Source of the DNA: Jeotgalibacillus malaysiensis
Lineage (GTDB): Bacteria; Bacillota; Bacilli; Bacillales; Jeotgalibacillaceae
NCBI GenBank assembly: GCA_000818095.1
Contig: CP009416.1
Location: 3,452,440 to 3,516,439 of the forward strand
Length of the DNA stretch: 64,000 bases
Direction: 5' to 3'
This document shows positions 17,365 through 26,290 of this stretch, one piece after another; positions within the stretch are counted from its first letter, which is position 1, and each line of letters opens with the position of its first letter. A model generated the notes under the pieces. The model was not told where the DNA came from. It was given only the letters and a program-made list of their open reading frames with translations, and ran no database searches. Position numbers and translations under genes: made by a program.

Positions 17365-17495
17365 GAGTCTTTGTACCCGAAGTGGCGAACATGTGCAGTT
17401 GAACGTCGAACATGGCTGGTTGAAACGCGAACCAGCCATGTTTAGTGTTGAACCTCCTCCCACAAAGCCCGAACACACGAGGTTTTACGCCGAAC
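17365..17495 (+). repeat. 21-bp phased array D, six units, core CGAAC
   Basis: Pentamers at 17386, 17407, 17428, 17449 (TGAAC), 17470 and 17491, exactly 21 bp apart. Unit-by-unit it matches array C, including TGAAC as unit 4 and the leader TCTTTGTACCCGAAGTGG. Confidence 0.9.
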
Positions 17496-17608
17496 CTCGC
17501 CAAACACCTCTCTAAAAACATTTGTGAAAAACTTCACAAATAAACCCTTCCTTCCACAAAAAACCTGCTATACTTAAAGTATCTTACAACCCGATAAGGA
17601 TGATTCTG

Positions 17609-19240
17609 ATGACGTTTTTGCAAATGCTGACTGCTTTAACACCTGTTGTAGCTGTATTTTTGTTTCTTGTCATTTTAAGACTTTCTGCAACCAAGGCGAT
17701 GCCGATCAGTCTGGCTGCGACTGCTGTGCTGGCATTTTTCATCTGGCAGGTGCCTGCGATTCAGATTTCTGCTGCGATCATTGAAGGACTGATCATCGCT
17801 GTTTCGATCATGTGGATTGTGTTTGGCGCGATCCTCCTCTTAAACACGCTGAAAAAAAGCGGTGCGATGGATTCGATCCGCAACGGTTTCACGCAGATTA
17901 CGGCTGACCGGCGCGTTCAGCTGATTATTATCGCATGGCTGTTCGGCTCATTTATTGAAGGGGCTGCAGGCTTTGGGACGCCGGCTGCGATTGCGGCGCC
18001 GCTGCTTGTCGCGCTTGGCTTCCCACCGCTTGCTGCTGTTGCGCTCGCGCTGATTGCTGACAGTTCTGCTGTTTCTTTTGGTGCAGTTGGGACACCGATT
18101 ATTGTCGGGGTGAACCAGGGGCTGAATCAGGGAAGCTCACTTGCACCTGTTGTCCAGGAAGAGCTTGGCGGTGCTGCGATCGGCCCGTATTTACAGGAGG
18201 TTGCAAGCACAGCTGTCTTCATTGATCTCTTTATCGGGACGTTTATTCCACTCATTTTAGTTGTCATGCTGACCCGTTTTTTCGGGGAGAACCGTTCATG
18301 GAAGGAAGGCTTCCAGATCGCACCGTTTGCGATTTTTGCAGGACTCGCATTTACCGTGCCGGCTTTTACAGTCGCCACCCTGCTCGGCCCTGAGTTCCCG
18401 TCTATTATCGGAGGACTTGTCGGCCTGATGATTGTCGTACCGGCTGCGAAAAAAGGATTCCTTTTACCGAAAAAAGCGTGGGATTTTGCCGCGGCTGATC
18501 AGGTAAAAGCTGAAGCTGTGACTGCCGCGATGCCGCTTTGGAAAGCATGGCTCCCATATCTGATCGTCACGTCACTCCTTGTACTGACGCGGATTGATGC
18601 CCTCCCGCTAAAAGCGTGGCTGCGTGAGGTCCAGGTCGGCTGGAGCAACATTCTCGGAACAGAAATCACAACCTATTTTGAACCGTTTTACTTACCAGGG
18701 ACGATCTTTTTAGTCGCTGTGCTGTTGACTGCCATGCTCCATAGCCTGCGCGTGAAGGCTGTCGGTAGCGTGTTTAGCCAATCTGCTAAAACAATGGTCG
18801 GAACTGCAATCGCGCTTGGTACCGCAGTCCCAATGGTGCGGATTTTTATTAATTCAGGTGTGAACGGGGCTGATCTCCTCAGCATGCCGCTTGAACTCGC
18901 TGATTTCGTCTCTGCCGCTGCCGGGACCAACTGGCCGCTCGTTGCCCCGATCATCGGTGCGCTAGGCTCATTCATTTCAGGCAGTGCGACCTTCAGCAGC
19001 ATGATGTTCTCACTATTTCAATTTAGCGTCGCTGACCAGATCGGCGCGGATCCGCGGGTCGTCCTTGCGCTGCAGGTGCTCGGTGCGAACGCCGGCAATA
19101 TGATCTGCGTGTTAAATATGGTCGCTGCTGCATCTGTTGTGAATCTGACCGGTAAGGAAGGAACGATTATCCGGATGACGCTCGTGCCCATGATGTTTTA
19201 TGTGACGATGGCTGGTGTGATCGGGTTTATACTTTTATAG
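17609..19240 (+). CDS. lctP: L-lactate permease (LctP/LldP family)
   Basis: A 543-aa integral membrane protein of the lactate permease family, which imports lactate with protons. About 12-14 membrane helices are visible, with the conserved [20 protein letters not shown] and [14 protein letters not shown] loops and the C-terminal [18 protein letters not shown]. The ATG at 17609 lies 8 bases after AAGGA; the in-frame ATG at 17600 overlaps that ribosome site and is not used. No lactate dehydrogenase or lutABC genes adjoin. A terminator follows. Confidence 0.95.
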   Translation: MTFLQMLTALTPVVAVFLFLVILRLSATKAMPISLAATAVLAFFIWQVPAIQISAAIIEGLIIAVSIMWIVFGAILLLNTLKKSGAMDSIRNGFTQITADRRVQLIIIAWLFGSFIEGAAGFGTPAAIAAPLLVALGFPPLAAVALALIADSSAVSFGAVGTPIIVGVNQGLNQGSSLAPVVQEELGGAAIGPYLQEVASTAVFIDLFIGTFIPLILVVMLTRFFGENRSWKEGFQIAPFAIFAGLAFTVPAFTVATLLGPEFPSIIGGLVGLMIVVPAAKKGFLLPKKAWDFAAADQVKAEAVTAAMPLWKAWLPYLIVTSLLVLTRIDALPLKAWLREVQVGWSNILGTEITTYFEPFYLPGTIFLVAVLLTAMLHSLRVKAVGSVFSQSAKTMVGTAIALGTAVPMVRIFINSGVNGADLLSMPLELADFVSAAAGTNWPLVAPIIGALGSFISGSATFSSMMFSLFQFSVADQIGADPRVVLALQVLGANAGNMICVLNMVAAASVVNLTGKEGTIIRMTLVPMMFYVTMAGVIGFILL

Positions 19241-19245
19241 ATGGA

Positions 19246-19276
19246 GAGCTGTCCGGCTGATTCGGGCAGCTTTTTC
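19246..19276 (+). terminator. Terminator of lctP
   Basis: AGCTGTCCG pairs with CGGGCAGCT around a short loop and is followed by TTTTT. Confidence 0.8.
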
Positions 19277-19280
19277 AAAT

Positions 19281-19390
19281 GGGTGTTTGTACCCGATGTC
19301 CGGGACCGGAGATGAAATTTCCTGAACCGCCATCGAAATTTCATGAACTGCCTCAAAAATCTCCTGAACACTCGGTGTTATTTTCTGAAC
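19281..19390 (+). repeat. 21-bp phased array G, core TGAAC
   Basis: TGAAC at 19323, 19344, 19365 and 19386, each preceded by AT-rich sequence such as GAAATTTC, plus a degenerate first unit (GGGAC) at 19302. All steps are 21 bp. The leader TTTGTACCCGATGT resembles those of arrays C and D. A sixth unit expected at 19407 is not recognisable. Confidence 0.8.
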
Positions 19391-19516
19391 AATCCGCCCA
19401 CACCCTTACTTTTTAAACTTTCAGACAATTTTAACGTGCCGAATTTGACAGATTGTGAGATACTTATAGGTATAAAAAGGGCACTTAGTCCTATTTCACA
19501 CAAAGGGTGTGATGAT

Positions 19517-21091
19517 ATGCGGGAATTGCTGATTTATATGGCTTTATATTTGCTCCCGGCTGCGATGATGTTCTATATGGCAGCTGACGTGTTGATGAGA
19601 AATCACAGAAGGACGGAGCATTTATTATTAAGCGCATATATCGCCTGCTACGGGGTACTTTTTACGACGGAATTTATCCGTCAGCAGGTTGATCTATCGT
19701 ACAGTCCGTTTTTGATCACCTATGTGTTTGGGAATGCAGGATTACTGATTTTGTGTTTGTCGATGCATTTTATTATTAAAATTACTGGTGTGAATGAAAA
19801 AATACCATCATTCCTATACCCGTGGGTGCTCTATCTGCCCGCGCTGCCAATCCCATTAACCATTATTTTTCAAAGTAATTTTACGAACAGTTCAGCTTTT
19901 GAACGCGAAGGGCTGTTCATTTATCCCGAGTTCAATGCTGCTTACCTCGCAACGATGGCGACCGGACTGACATTATCTTTCTTCATCATCTGGATGCTTC
20001 ATCAGCTTGGTAAAAAAGCAGTGGCACCCCAGCAGCAAAAGATTATCAGCCTGCTGATTGTCGTTGCGATTCTGGTTCAGATCTGGAATTTTATCTTCGG
20101 GATCTTTGAATTCAGAGGCGTGATGCCGCCGTATCCTTATATTTATGGCGGTATCATCTGGATCGGTGTACTGGCTTATGGCATGAAAAAGTTTGATTTC
20201 CTGGCCTCTTATCATAAGCGCTTTTCAACGCTGCATGAGATCAATCCATCCCCTATTTTGCTGATTGACCGTGAAGGGGTAATCGAAAGTGCAAACCCTG
20301 CGGCGCTTTCTTTGCTTGATGTGAAAAGTCTAAAAGGCAAGCAGTTCACAGACTACATTTCAGAAGATCGAAAAGAAGGTGCCCTGGAGAGATTTCAGTA
20401 TATGTTTGACCGCGGTGAACGGATCAGTCAGTATGAGTCACGTATCACGACAGAAAATGGTGAGAAGAGGTACATCTTAATTGATGGGGACTTTGTATTC
20501 GTTGAGCACAACCTCTATATTTTATGTATTTTGCGAGATGTGCAGATGTACAAAGAAGCTGAGGAAACCATCCGTTTTCTCGCTTATCATGATCCTTTAA
20601 CAAAATTGCCGAACCGCCGGGCATTTTATGAGGAGGCGGCTAATCGTTTAAAAGGAAATCAGGCGATAGCCATGCTGATTCTTGATCTGGATGATTTTAA
20701 GGTAGTCAATGATACGTTTGGGCACCAGACCGGAGATGAATATTTACGCCATGTAGGTGAGTTGCTGAAAGAGACGATTGGGGATGAAGGACTTGTAGCA
20801 AGAGTCGGCGGGGATGAATTTTTTGCATACGTTCACTGCGAAGATGAAGCACACTTGAAGCAGATCATTTTCAGGATGATGAAGCGGTTTGAAAAGAGTC
20901 CGTATTGGGCTGAAAATACGCCGCTTGAAATCAAGTTCAGCCTCGGCATCAGCTGTTATCCGCACCACGGCGAGAAGCTTGAAACGCTTATTCATAAAGC
21001 GGATCAGGCGATGTATAAGATTAAGCGTAATGGTAAAAATGATTTTTATATTTGGAATGAGGAACTTGAGACGTCTGGAAGCTCAAGGTAG
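19517..21091 (+). CDS. Membrane diguanylate cyclase (7TM-like, PAS, GGDEF)
   Basis: A 524-aa protein with about seven membrane helices (residues 1-225), a PAS domain (about 240-340, INPSPILLIDREGVIESANP) and a GGDEF domain (about 353-515) with the intact signature VGGDEFF near residue 429. It should make cyclic di-GMP. The RxxD product-inhibition site is absent five residues before GGDEF. The ATG at 19517 follows AAGGGTG and matches the start of the first helix; a longer in-frame start at 19343 lies inside the phased array and has no ribosome site. No partner phosphodiesterase is adjacent. Confidence 0.88.
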   Translation: MRELLIYMALYLLPAAMMFYMAADVLMRNHRRTEHLLLSAYIACYGVLFTTEFIRQQVDLSYSPFLITYVFGNAGLLILCLSMHFIIKITGVNEKIPSFLYPWVLYLPALPIPLTIIFQSNFTNSSAFEREGLFIYPEFNAAYLATMATGLTLSFFIIWMLHQLGKKAVAPQQQKIISLLIVVAILVQIWNFIFGIFEFRGVMPPYPYIYGGIIWIGVLAYGMKKFDFLASYHKRFSTLHEINPSPILLIDREGVIESANPAALSLLDVKSLKGKQFTDYISEDRKEGALERFQYMFDRGERISQYESRITTENGEKRYILIDGDFVFVEHNLYILCILRDVQMYKEAEETIRFLAYHDPLTKLPNRRAFYEEAANRLKGNQAIAMLILDLDDFKVVNDTFGHQTGDEYLRHVGELLKETIGDEGLVARVGGDEFFAYVHCEDEAHLKQIIFRMMKRFEKSPYWAENTPLEIKFSLGISCYPHHGEKLETLIHKADQAMYKIKRNGKNDFYIWNEELETSGSSR

Positions 21092-21094
21092 AGA

Positions 21095-21122
21095 CCATTT
21101 CCTGAGGGAGATGGTTTTTTTG
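21095..21122 (+). terminator. Terminator of the GGDEF gene
   Basis: ACCATTTCC and GGAGATGGT form a stem, followed by TTTTTTT. Confidence 0.8.
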
Positions 21123-21221
21123 TATGGAGCGGTAGGCGGAGATTTATCTATCAGGTTTTTGTTTTTATATAGGACCTTATAGATTAATTCCTTCAGCTTT
21201 TTTATTTTATTGAACGCCTCT

Positions 21222-21644
21222 GAACGCTCGTCTCCGCTTTTCTATTTTGTCCAGCTCCGATTCGCAGGGGCTAGCACGTTTCCTTCAGCTCTGTCCGATA
21301 AGTCAACATCGGCTCACTTCGTTCACCGTGTTTACTTTATCTCCGACGCCTCAGTCCAACGTGTACGCCCCTAAACGCTCATCTACGCTTTTCTATTTGA
21401 TCCAGCTCCAGCGCCTAGACCCTCGAGTCATAAGTCAACCTGAGAAAATGGGAAAGTTCGCCCATTTCTCTCATAGCGCCTTACGCTTGTCGGGTCTGAC
21501 CAAGGCGCTTCCGCTTTTCTCTTGATCCAGCTCCAGCAGGCAGGTCCTCGAGTCATAAGCCACCTTGAGAAAATGGGAAAGGTCACCCATTTCTCTCAAG
21601 CCGTCTTATGCTTGTCGGACCTAAACGCCTGCTTCCGCTTTTCT
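21222..21644. repeat. Cluster of about three palindromic repeats, family R1
   Basis: Two clear copies (21401-21522, 21527-21644) and one diverged copy (21222-21392) of a family that also occurs at 24511-24750 and 36855-36972. Each copy runs from a TCCAGCTCC-type arm to a GCTTCCGCTTTTCT end, with outer arms (GCAGGCAGGTCC with GGACCTAAACGCCTGC) and an inner hairpin around the run GAGAAAATGGG. Arm sequences differ between copies but pairing is kept. No gene is supported here. Confidence 0.8.
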
Positions 21645-21646
21645 AT

Positions 21647-21853
21647 TTGTCCACTGTGGATAGATTTTGTCGTTTTGTGTGAGTTGAAAATTTTAGGTTA
21701 TTCGACCGTTATAAACAGGTTATCCCCAAAAGTTATACACATATACACAATTCCTATCCACATTTTGTGTGGGATCATTTGTTCTCCACAAGATATATGG
21801 CTGGTTCTGTGCAGTATTCACACTTTGTGGACAACTCGTCATGGTTATCCACT
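21647..21853. promoter_or_regulatory. DnaA-box-like cluster
   Basis: Eight 9-mers matching TTATCCACA at 8 of 9 positions: TTGTCCACA-type at 21826-21834 (minus), CTATCCACA at 21655-21663 (minus) and 21754-21762, TTATCCCCA at 21720, TTATACACA at 21733, TTCTCCACA at 21782, TTATCCACT at 21845, plus GTATTCACA at 21814 if the fifth base is free. Weaker ones lie at 21647 and 21741. The cluster spans the end of the CxxH/CxxC gene and the gap after it. It may titrate DnaA, as origin-proximal clusters do in Bacillus subtilis. Confidence 0.5.
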
Positions 21854-21939
21854 GTCTTTAAAAGAGGGACTTCCTCTGTTTCATCAATCAGCACTTCGAG
21901 TGCTAATTCGACATGTTCCTTACAGCAAAATATGCGCAA
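21775..21939 (-). CDS. Small CxxH/CxxC protein (YyzF/BA_5709 type)
   Basis: A short gene using a TTG start at 21939, giving 54 aa; AAAGGTGG lies 6 bases upstream (a GTG at 21948 is possible but touches the ribosome site). The protein begins MRIFCCKEHVELALEVLIDE and ends STKCEYCTEPAIYLVENK. It has the paired CCKEH (CxxH) and CEYC (CxxC) elements of a small Bacillales family probably binding one zinc ion. In related genomes it lies near htrA and rlmH, as here downstream of htrA. Function unknown. Several DnaA-box-like 9-mers fall inside its coding sequence. Confidence 0.8.
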   Translation of the reverse strand: MRIFCCKEHVELALEVLIDETEEVPLLKTVDNHDELSTKCEYCTEPAIYLVENK

Positions 21940-21987
21940 ATGTGTCACCACCTTTTAGATTGATTGTATCATGAATGGATTTTTCAC

Positions 21988-22020
21988 AAAAAAAGAGCAG
22001 GAGCGTGGAGGGCTCCTGCT
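21988..22020 (-). terminator. Terminator between htrA and the CxxH/CxxC gene
   Basis: AGCAGGAGC (21996-22004) pairs with GCTCCTGCT (22012-22020). On the minus strand it is followed by CTTTTTTT. Confidence 0.8.
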
Positions 22021-22143
22021 GAAAATAGGCTTAAGAAATAGTGTTTTGTCTGTAGTTTGTGTGGACTTGAAATCTATATGAACTCCTTTGGGAGGAGATT
22101 ATCTTCGATTTAAGATTGAGGAGCCGTGAAGCCCCTCAATGCT

Positions 22144-23346
22144 TTATAGTTGTGAGTCATCTGTCAGTGTCATTGTTACTTCAACCATCTCACCATTTCG
22201 GTATACTTTCACCTGCATATCGTCGCCTACGCTCTTTTCAGTGTAAAGGTGCTGGCGAAGCTCCATGCTGTTGTTAATTTTTTCGCCGTCCATTTCAACG
22301 ATGACGTCCATGTCCTGAAGTCCTGCATTATCTGCTGCTGAGTTAGGCACAACACGCTCAATGACAACGCCTGATGTGACCTCTTCAGGAAGATTCAGTT
22401 CGTCCTGCTGATAGACAGCCGGTACGTTTGCAAGGTCAAATAGTGTGATACCCATTGTCGGGCGGTCTACTTCACCTGTAGATTCAAGGTCTTCAATGAT
22501 TGGCTGTGCCATATCGATTGGAATTGCAAGCCCGATTCCTTCAACTGAAGACTGGGCGATTTTCATTGAGTTGATTCCAACAAGCTGTCCCTGAATATTA
22601 ACGAGGGCACCACCTGAGTTACCAGGGTTGATTGCTGCATCTGTCTGGATAACCTCTGCCTGCCAGTCAACCTGGCCGTCCTGGTTGACGTCGACTGGAA
22701 TTGTACGTTCAACACCTGAGACAACACCTGTTGTAACGGATCCTGAGAACTGAAGGCCAAGCGGGTTACCGATTGCGATAACAGGTTCACCAGGTTTTAG
22801 TGCCTGTGAATCACCGAATTCAGCAACTGTGTCTACATTTTCCCCGCTGATCTGAAGTACAGCAAGGTCTGTCCACTGGTCGCCGCCAAGAACGGTTGCT
22901 TCTTCCTTCGTTCCGTCAGCAAGTGTCACCTCAACCTGATCGCTGCCTTCGATTACGTGATTATTTGTCACGATAAATGCGCTGTCGCCTTCTTTTTTAT
23001 AGATAACACCTGAGCCAGTGCCGGCTTCCTGTGTTTCACTTTCCTGACCGAACATGCCACCGCGCGCCTGCAGATTCGTTACACCAACGACTGCATCTCC
23101 TGCTTTTTCAACAGCGCCTGTCACGTCAGATGATACGTCATAAGAGACTGACTGCGTTTCAGCGGATTGCCCGGCTGAGTTTGAGGTATTCACTGTTGTA
23201 TTGCTATTCCCGTCAAACATCGGAAATGCGAGCGCCACGATCAGCGCACCGACAATAACACCTACCAGACTTGAAAAGAAGTAGCCTGCTTTACTGCCGC
23301 GTTTTCTATTTGATCGTTCCTGTGTGTGATCATCGTAATAACCCAT
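22144..23346 (-). CDS. htrA: HtrA-like membrane serine protease
   Basis: A 400-aa trypsin-like protease for surface protein quality control. One N-terminal membrane helix (about residues 21-43) anchors it outside the cell. A long polar linker is followed by the protease domain with the His in TNNHVIEG (near 129), Asp in DLAVLQ (near 160) and Ser in GNSGGA (near 246), then a C-terminal PDZ domain (about 290-395). In B. subtilis the orthologue adjacent to walJ is YyxA/HtrC. Here a glutaminase and thioredoxin block separates the two. It has its own terminator at 21988. Confidence 0.95.
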   Translation of the reverse strand: MGYYDDHTQERSNRKRGSKAGYFFSSLVGVIVGALIVALAFPMFDGNSNTTVNTSNSAGQSAETQSVSYDVSSDVTGAVEKAGDAVVGVTNLQARGGMFGQESETQEAGTGSGVIYKKEGDSAFIVTNNHVIEGSDQVEVTLADGTKEEATVLGGDQWTDLAVLQISGENVDTVAEFGDSQALKPGEPVIAIGNPLGLQFSGSVTTGVVSGVERTIPVDVNQDGQVDWQAEVIQTDAAINPGNSGGALVNIQGQLVGINSMKIAQSSVEGIGLAIPIDMAQPIIEDLESTGEVDRPTMGITLFDLANVPAVYQQDELNLPEEVTSGVVIERVVPNSAADNAGLQDMDVIVEMDGEKINNSMELRQHLYTEKSVGDDMQVKVYRNGEMVEVTMTLTDDSQL

Positions 23347-23542
23347 TCATTCTTCATCCTTTCGTCTGTGATCTTTTCTATGATTCACAGTATAGAGGGC
23401 GAAGATGAAAATTAGATGAAAAAATGCTTAATGTTTAAAAAAAATTGCATGGAATGTGCTGAAGGTTCATTCTTTTTAGACGGTTAGATTTTAAATGGAA
23501 GGGGAAAAGACTAATACTGACTGTACGATAGGAGGCGTTGAC

Positions 23543-24505
23543 ATGAGAAGTGAAGAAGTTTTTGAAAAACTGAAGCAATGGGTTGAAGACAACCGCTCAC
23601 ATACAATGCTTGGAGAGCCCGCACAATACATACCGGCGCTCGCAAATCAGGACCGTGACCAGCTCGGGATCTGCATTATGGATATCGATGGTGACACGTA
23701 TATGGCCGGAGAATGTGACGTGAAATTCACGCTGCAGAGTATCTCAAAGATTATCAGCTTTGTCGCGCTCTGTCATTTCAAAGGGCTGGATTTCGTGCTC
23801 GATAAAGTGGACGTTGAGCCAACGGGTGAGTCATTTAACTCCATTATTCCATTTGAAATTCACAGACCCGGTAAACCGTTCAACCCGCTGATTAATGCAG
23901 GTGCGATTACAGTTGCATCCATGCTTCCGGGTGACACAGTTGATGAAAAATATGAGCGTTTTCTGCTGTTTGTCGAAGGGATGATCGGCCATCAGCTCGA
24001 GCTCGATCAGGAAGTGTACGAATCCGAATGGAAAACCGCCCACCGGAACCGCGCGCTTGCGTACTATTTAAAAGAATCGAACCTGCTTGATCTGGACGTG
24101 GAGGAAGCACTCGATATTTATATCCGCCTTTGTGCAATCTGTATCAATCTCAAGGATCTCGCCAAGATCGGACTCGTCATCGCACACGACGGCTACGATC
24201 CAATCGAGGAGAGACAGATCTTCAGCCATGACGTAGCCCGCATCGCAAAAGTCCTGATGGTCACATGCGGCATGTACAACTCATCCGGAAAATTCGCCGC
24301 ACACGTCGGCATCCCTGCTAAAAGTGGCGTCTCAGGCGGCATCCTGGCCTCCGTCCCGCCAAAGTGGCATTCACCTGAAAAAGCATTCCGAAAAGGCTGC
24401 GGCATTGCCGTCTTCAGCCCGGCAATTGATGTAAATGGGAATAGTGCAGCGGGGACAATGTTGCTGAGACAGATATCTGAGGAATGGGATTTTAGTATTT
24501 TCTAA
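23543..24505 (+). CDS. glsA: Glutaminase
   Basis: A 320-aa glutaminase of the serine-dependent beta-lactamase fold, converting glutamine to glutamate and ammonia. The nucleophile motif SISK (residues 67-70, Ser-x-x-Lys) lies in FTLQSISKIISF. INAGAITVASML, YNSSGKFAAHVGIPAKSGVS and the C-terminal GNSAAGTMLL are family signatures. GGAGGCGTTGAC precedes the ATG at 23543; an upstream in-frame ATG at 23495 lacks a ribosome site. It stands alone, divergent from htrA, with two palindromic repeats after it. In Bacillus a glutamine transporter is often adjacent; none is seen here. Confidence 0.95.
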   Translation: MRSEEVFEKLKQWVEDNRSHTMLGEPAQYIPALANQDRDQLGICIMDIDGDTYMAGECDVKFTLQSISKIISFVALCHFKGLDFVLDKVDVEPTGESFNSIIPFEIHRPGKPFNPLINAGAITVASMLPGDTVDEKYERFLLFVEGMIGHQLELDQEVYESEWKTAHRNRALAYYLKESNLLDLDVEEALDIYIRLCAICINLKDLAKIGLVIAHDGYDPIEERQIFSHDVARIAKVLMVTCGMYNSSGKFAAHVGIPAKSGVSGGILASVPPKWHSPEKAFRKGCGIAVFSPAIDVNGNSAAGTMLLRQISEEWDFSIF

Positions 24506-24510
24506 CAAGA

Positions 24511-24750
24511 AAAGCGGAAGCAGGCGTTCAGGTCCGACAAGCATAAGATGTGATGAGAGAAATGGGTGACCTTCCCCATTTTCTCATCGCAGCTTATGAC
24601 TCGAGGACCTGCCTGCTGGAGCTGGCCATAGAAAAGCGGAAGGCGCTTGCTCAACTCCGACAGGCATAAGACGCGAAGCGTGAAAAGGGCGACCTTCCCT
24701 TTTTCGCTTCGTGGCTTATGTCCCGAGGAGTTAGCGCCTGGAGCTGGACA
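24511..24750. repeat. Two tandem palindromic repeats, family R1
   Basis: Copies at 24511-24629 and 24631-24750, in the orientation opposite to those at 21222-21644. The first pairs GCAGGCG with GCCTGC and has an inner GAGAAATGGG hairpin; the second pairs GGCGCT with AGCGCC and has an inner hairpin of GCGAAGCGTGAAAAGGG type. Sequence of the arms differs, pairing is conserved. Confidence 0.85.
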
Positions 24751-24757
24751 TCATTAG

Positions 24758-24793
24758 AAAAAAAACTGCCAGCCACGGCTGGCAGTTTTTTTG
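24758..24793. terminator. Bidirectional terminator
   Basis: ACTGCCAGCC (24765-24774) pairs with GGCTGGCAGT (24777-24786), with A-run and T-run flanks. It follows the repeats after glsA. Confidence 0.8.
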
Positions 24794-24802
24794 AGTTTTG
24801 CA

Positions 24803-24936
24803 CATAGGTCAAATTACACGAAACGTCGAAGATTGCCTGATAAGTGGCGAACCAAACTGGTTTTCCTTCGAACACAACACATTCAGCGTTGAACATCAGC
24901 AGTTAACCTTCGAACATCCAACAAATACCCACGAAT
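24803..24936 (+). repeat. 21-bp phased array E, six units, core CGAAC
   Basis: Pentamers CGAAG, CGAAC, CGAAC, TGAAC, CGAAC and CGAAT at 24827, 24848, 24869, 24890, 24911 and 24932, exactly 21 bp apart. The leader CATAGGTCAAATTACAC (24803-24819) ends 8 bases before the first pentamer, the same distance as in arrays A and B. Confidence 0.88.
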
Positions 24937-24953
24937 CAGCCACACTCCCCATA

Positions 24954-24980
24954 AAAAAACCGCCCCAACAGGCGGTTTTT
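24954..24980. terminator. Terminator of the thioredoxin-like gene
   Basis: ACCGCC and GGCGGT form a short GC stem between an A-run and a T-run, just after the minus-strand gene that ends at 24986. Confidence 0.8.
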
Positions 24981-24985
24981 CACTC

Positions 24986-25582
24986 TTACAAGTCCTCCAT
25001 CATATCAACCATCATATCCCGATCCATCGGCCCCATCAGCTTGCGCTGGATGACACCTTCTTCATCGATCAGATAAGTGGTGGGGATGGTAAACGCCTGA
25101 AATTCATCGCCGATTGCACCCGTTTCATCAAGCAGCACCGGGAAGCTCAGACCGTAATCATCAACAAATGATTCGATTTTATCCATCCCGTTGTCTTTAC
25201 TCGTCAGATTGACTGCGAGAATCTCAACGTTTTGATCACCGGCTTCATTTTCATAGTATTCCTGCATGTGTGGCATCTCTGCTATACATGGCGGACACCA
25301 GGTTGCCCAGAAGTTCAGAATTACTTTTTTCCCCTGATAGTCACGCAGGTTGACGACTTCTCCATCAAGCGTTGTGACTTCAACGGCCGGGACAGGATTG
25401 CCTTCTTTGACAGCGCCGCTGGATTCAACCGGTGCTGCGCTTTCATTGTCAGCAGGGGCGACTGCGTATTCTTCCTGAAGCGCCTGCAGCTCCTGGCGTT
25501 CTTTTTGATCATTAATGACGTTTACTATTAAAAATGCGACTAAGACGCCGACTAATCCGAAGGCTAATAAGCGTGGAATCAT
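24986..25582 (-). CDS. Membrane-anchored TlpA/ResA-like thiol-disulfide oxidoreductase
   Basis: A 198-aa protein: one N-terminal membrane anchor (about residues 4-25), a short linker, then a thioredoxin fold of the TlpA/ResA type with WATWCPPC (Cys near 95 and 98) and the cis-Pro segment FTIPTTYLID. It should reduce disulfides on the outer face of the membrane, for example during cytochrome c or sporulation-related maturation. AAGGAGG precedes the ATG at 25582, which overlaps the stop of the upstream membrane protein gene (25579), so the two are coupled. No ccdA or ccs genes adjoin. Confidence 0.9.
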   Translation of the reverse strand: MIPRLLAFGLVGVLVAFLIVNVINDQKERQELQALQEEYAVAPADNESAAPVESSGAVKEGNPVPAVEVTTLDGEVVNLRDYQGKKVILNFWATWCPPCIAEMPHMQEYYENEAGDQNVEILAVNLTSKDNGMDKIESFVDDYGLSFPVLLDETGAIGDEFQAFTIPTTYLIDEEGVIQRKLMGPMDRDMMVDMMEDL

Positions 25583-26192
25583 GATTGCTTCCTCCTTGTT
25601 GTGACTAACCAGACGGCTGCACTGATCAGCCAGCTGTAGATGAGTCCGGTTGTGATGAAATCGCCGTTTAGCGAGAATGTGAGCCATTGAAGTGCGAGCA
25701 CCATCAGCAGTGTGAGCCAAGGTGCTTCATTTAAAAGGCGGCTATTTTTCGGCCAGATAAAAATGAGCAGTATGAGAAATACGCCTGCAAGCAGTGCGTC
25801 TGTGATGGTTGAGGCAGTCAAGATCAGCTTGACCGCTTCCGTTACAATTAATACAGTGAGCCAGGCCGGGAGCCAGTGAATGACGATCTCCGGCGTTTTA
25901 CGGCTGTAGTAAATGAGCTGCAGCAAAACGGCTGCGACAGCAAGCAGTAAGCCCATTTCGCCTCCATTGTAATACAAAATGGACATGGGTGCTGTGGTGA
26001 TGTACTCAAAATAGAAGAGGATGCTTGAGAACTTCCAGACGAGTACAAATGTATAAAACAGGTTCGAGACCTTTGATGCTAATACTTTATCTGACTGCCT
26101 GATACGGAACCAGGCAACAGCAAATGAAATGAGCAGCGCGATTTGTGTGGATGAAATAATGAGCGCGCGAATATTATACCATTCGATCTCAT
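25579..26192 (-). CDS. Multi-helix membrane protein, start region apparently frameshifted
   Basis: An unrecognised hydrophobic protein coupled to the thioredoxin-like gene. The frame that ends at 25579 is open back to about 26202 and reads as convincing membrane protein throughout (EWYNIRALIISSTQIALLIS near its beginning), but has no ATG, GTG or TTG until 25986, deep in the protein. A ribosome-site-like GGGAGGGG and an ATG at 26192 exist, in another frame, 2 bases out of phase. A one-base indel just after that ATG, a sequencing error or an unusual start codon could explain this. About 205 aa with 6 or so helices if restored; 135 aa from 25986 otherwise. Confidence 0.55.
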
Positions 26193-26290
26193 ACCCCTCC
26201 CTCTATTTCTCCTTCTATCAGTCTACTTGATTTGTATGAAAAATGGAGGGAATTTTCCTGTTGTCACAAAGGTGTTGAAAAGTGTGACGG

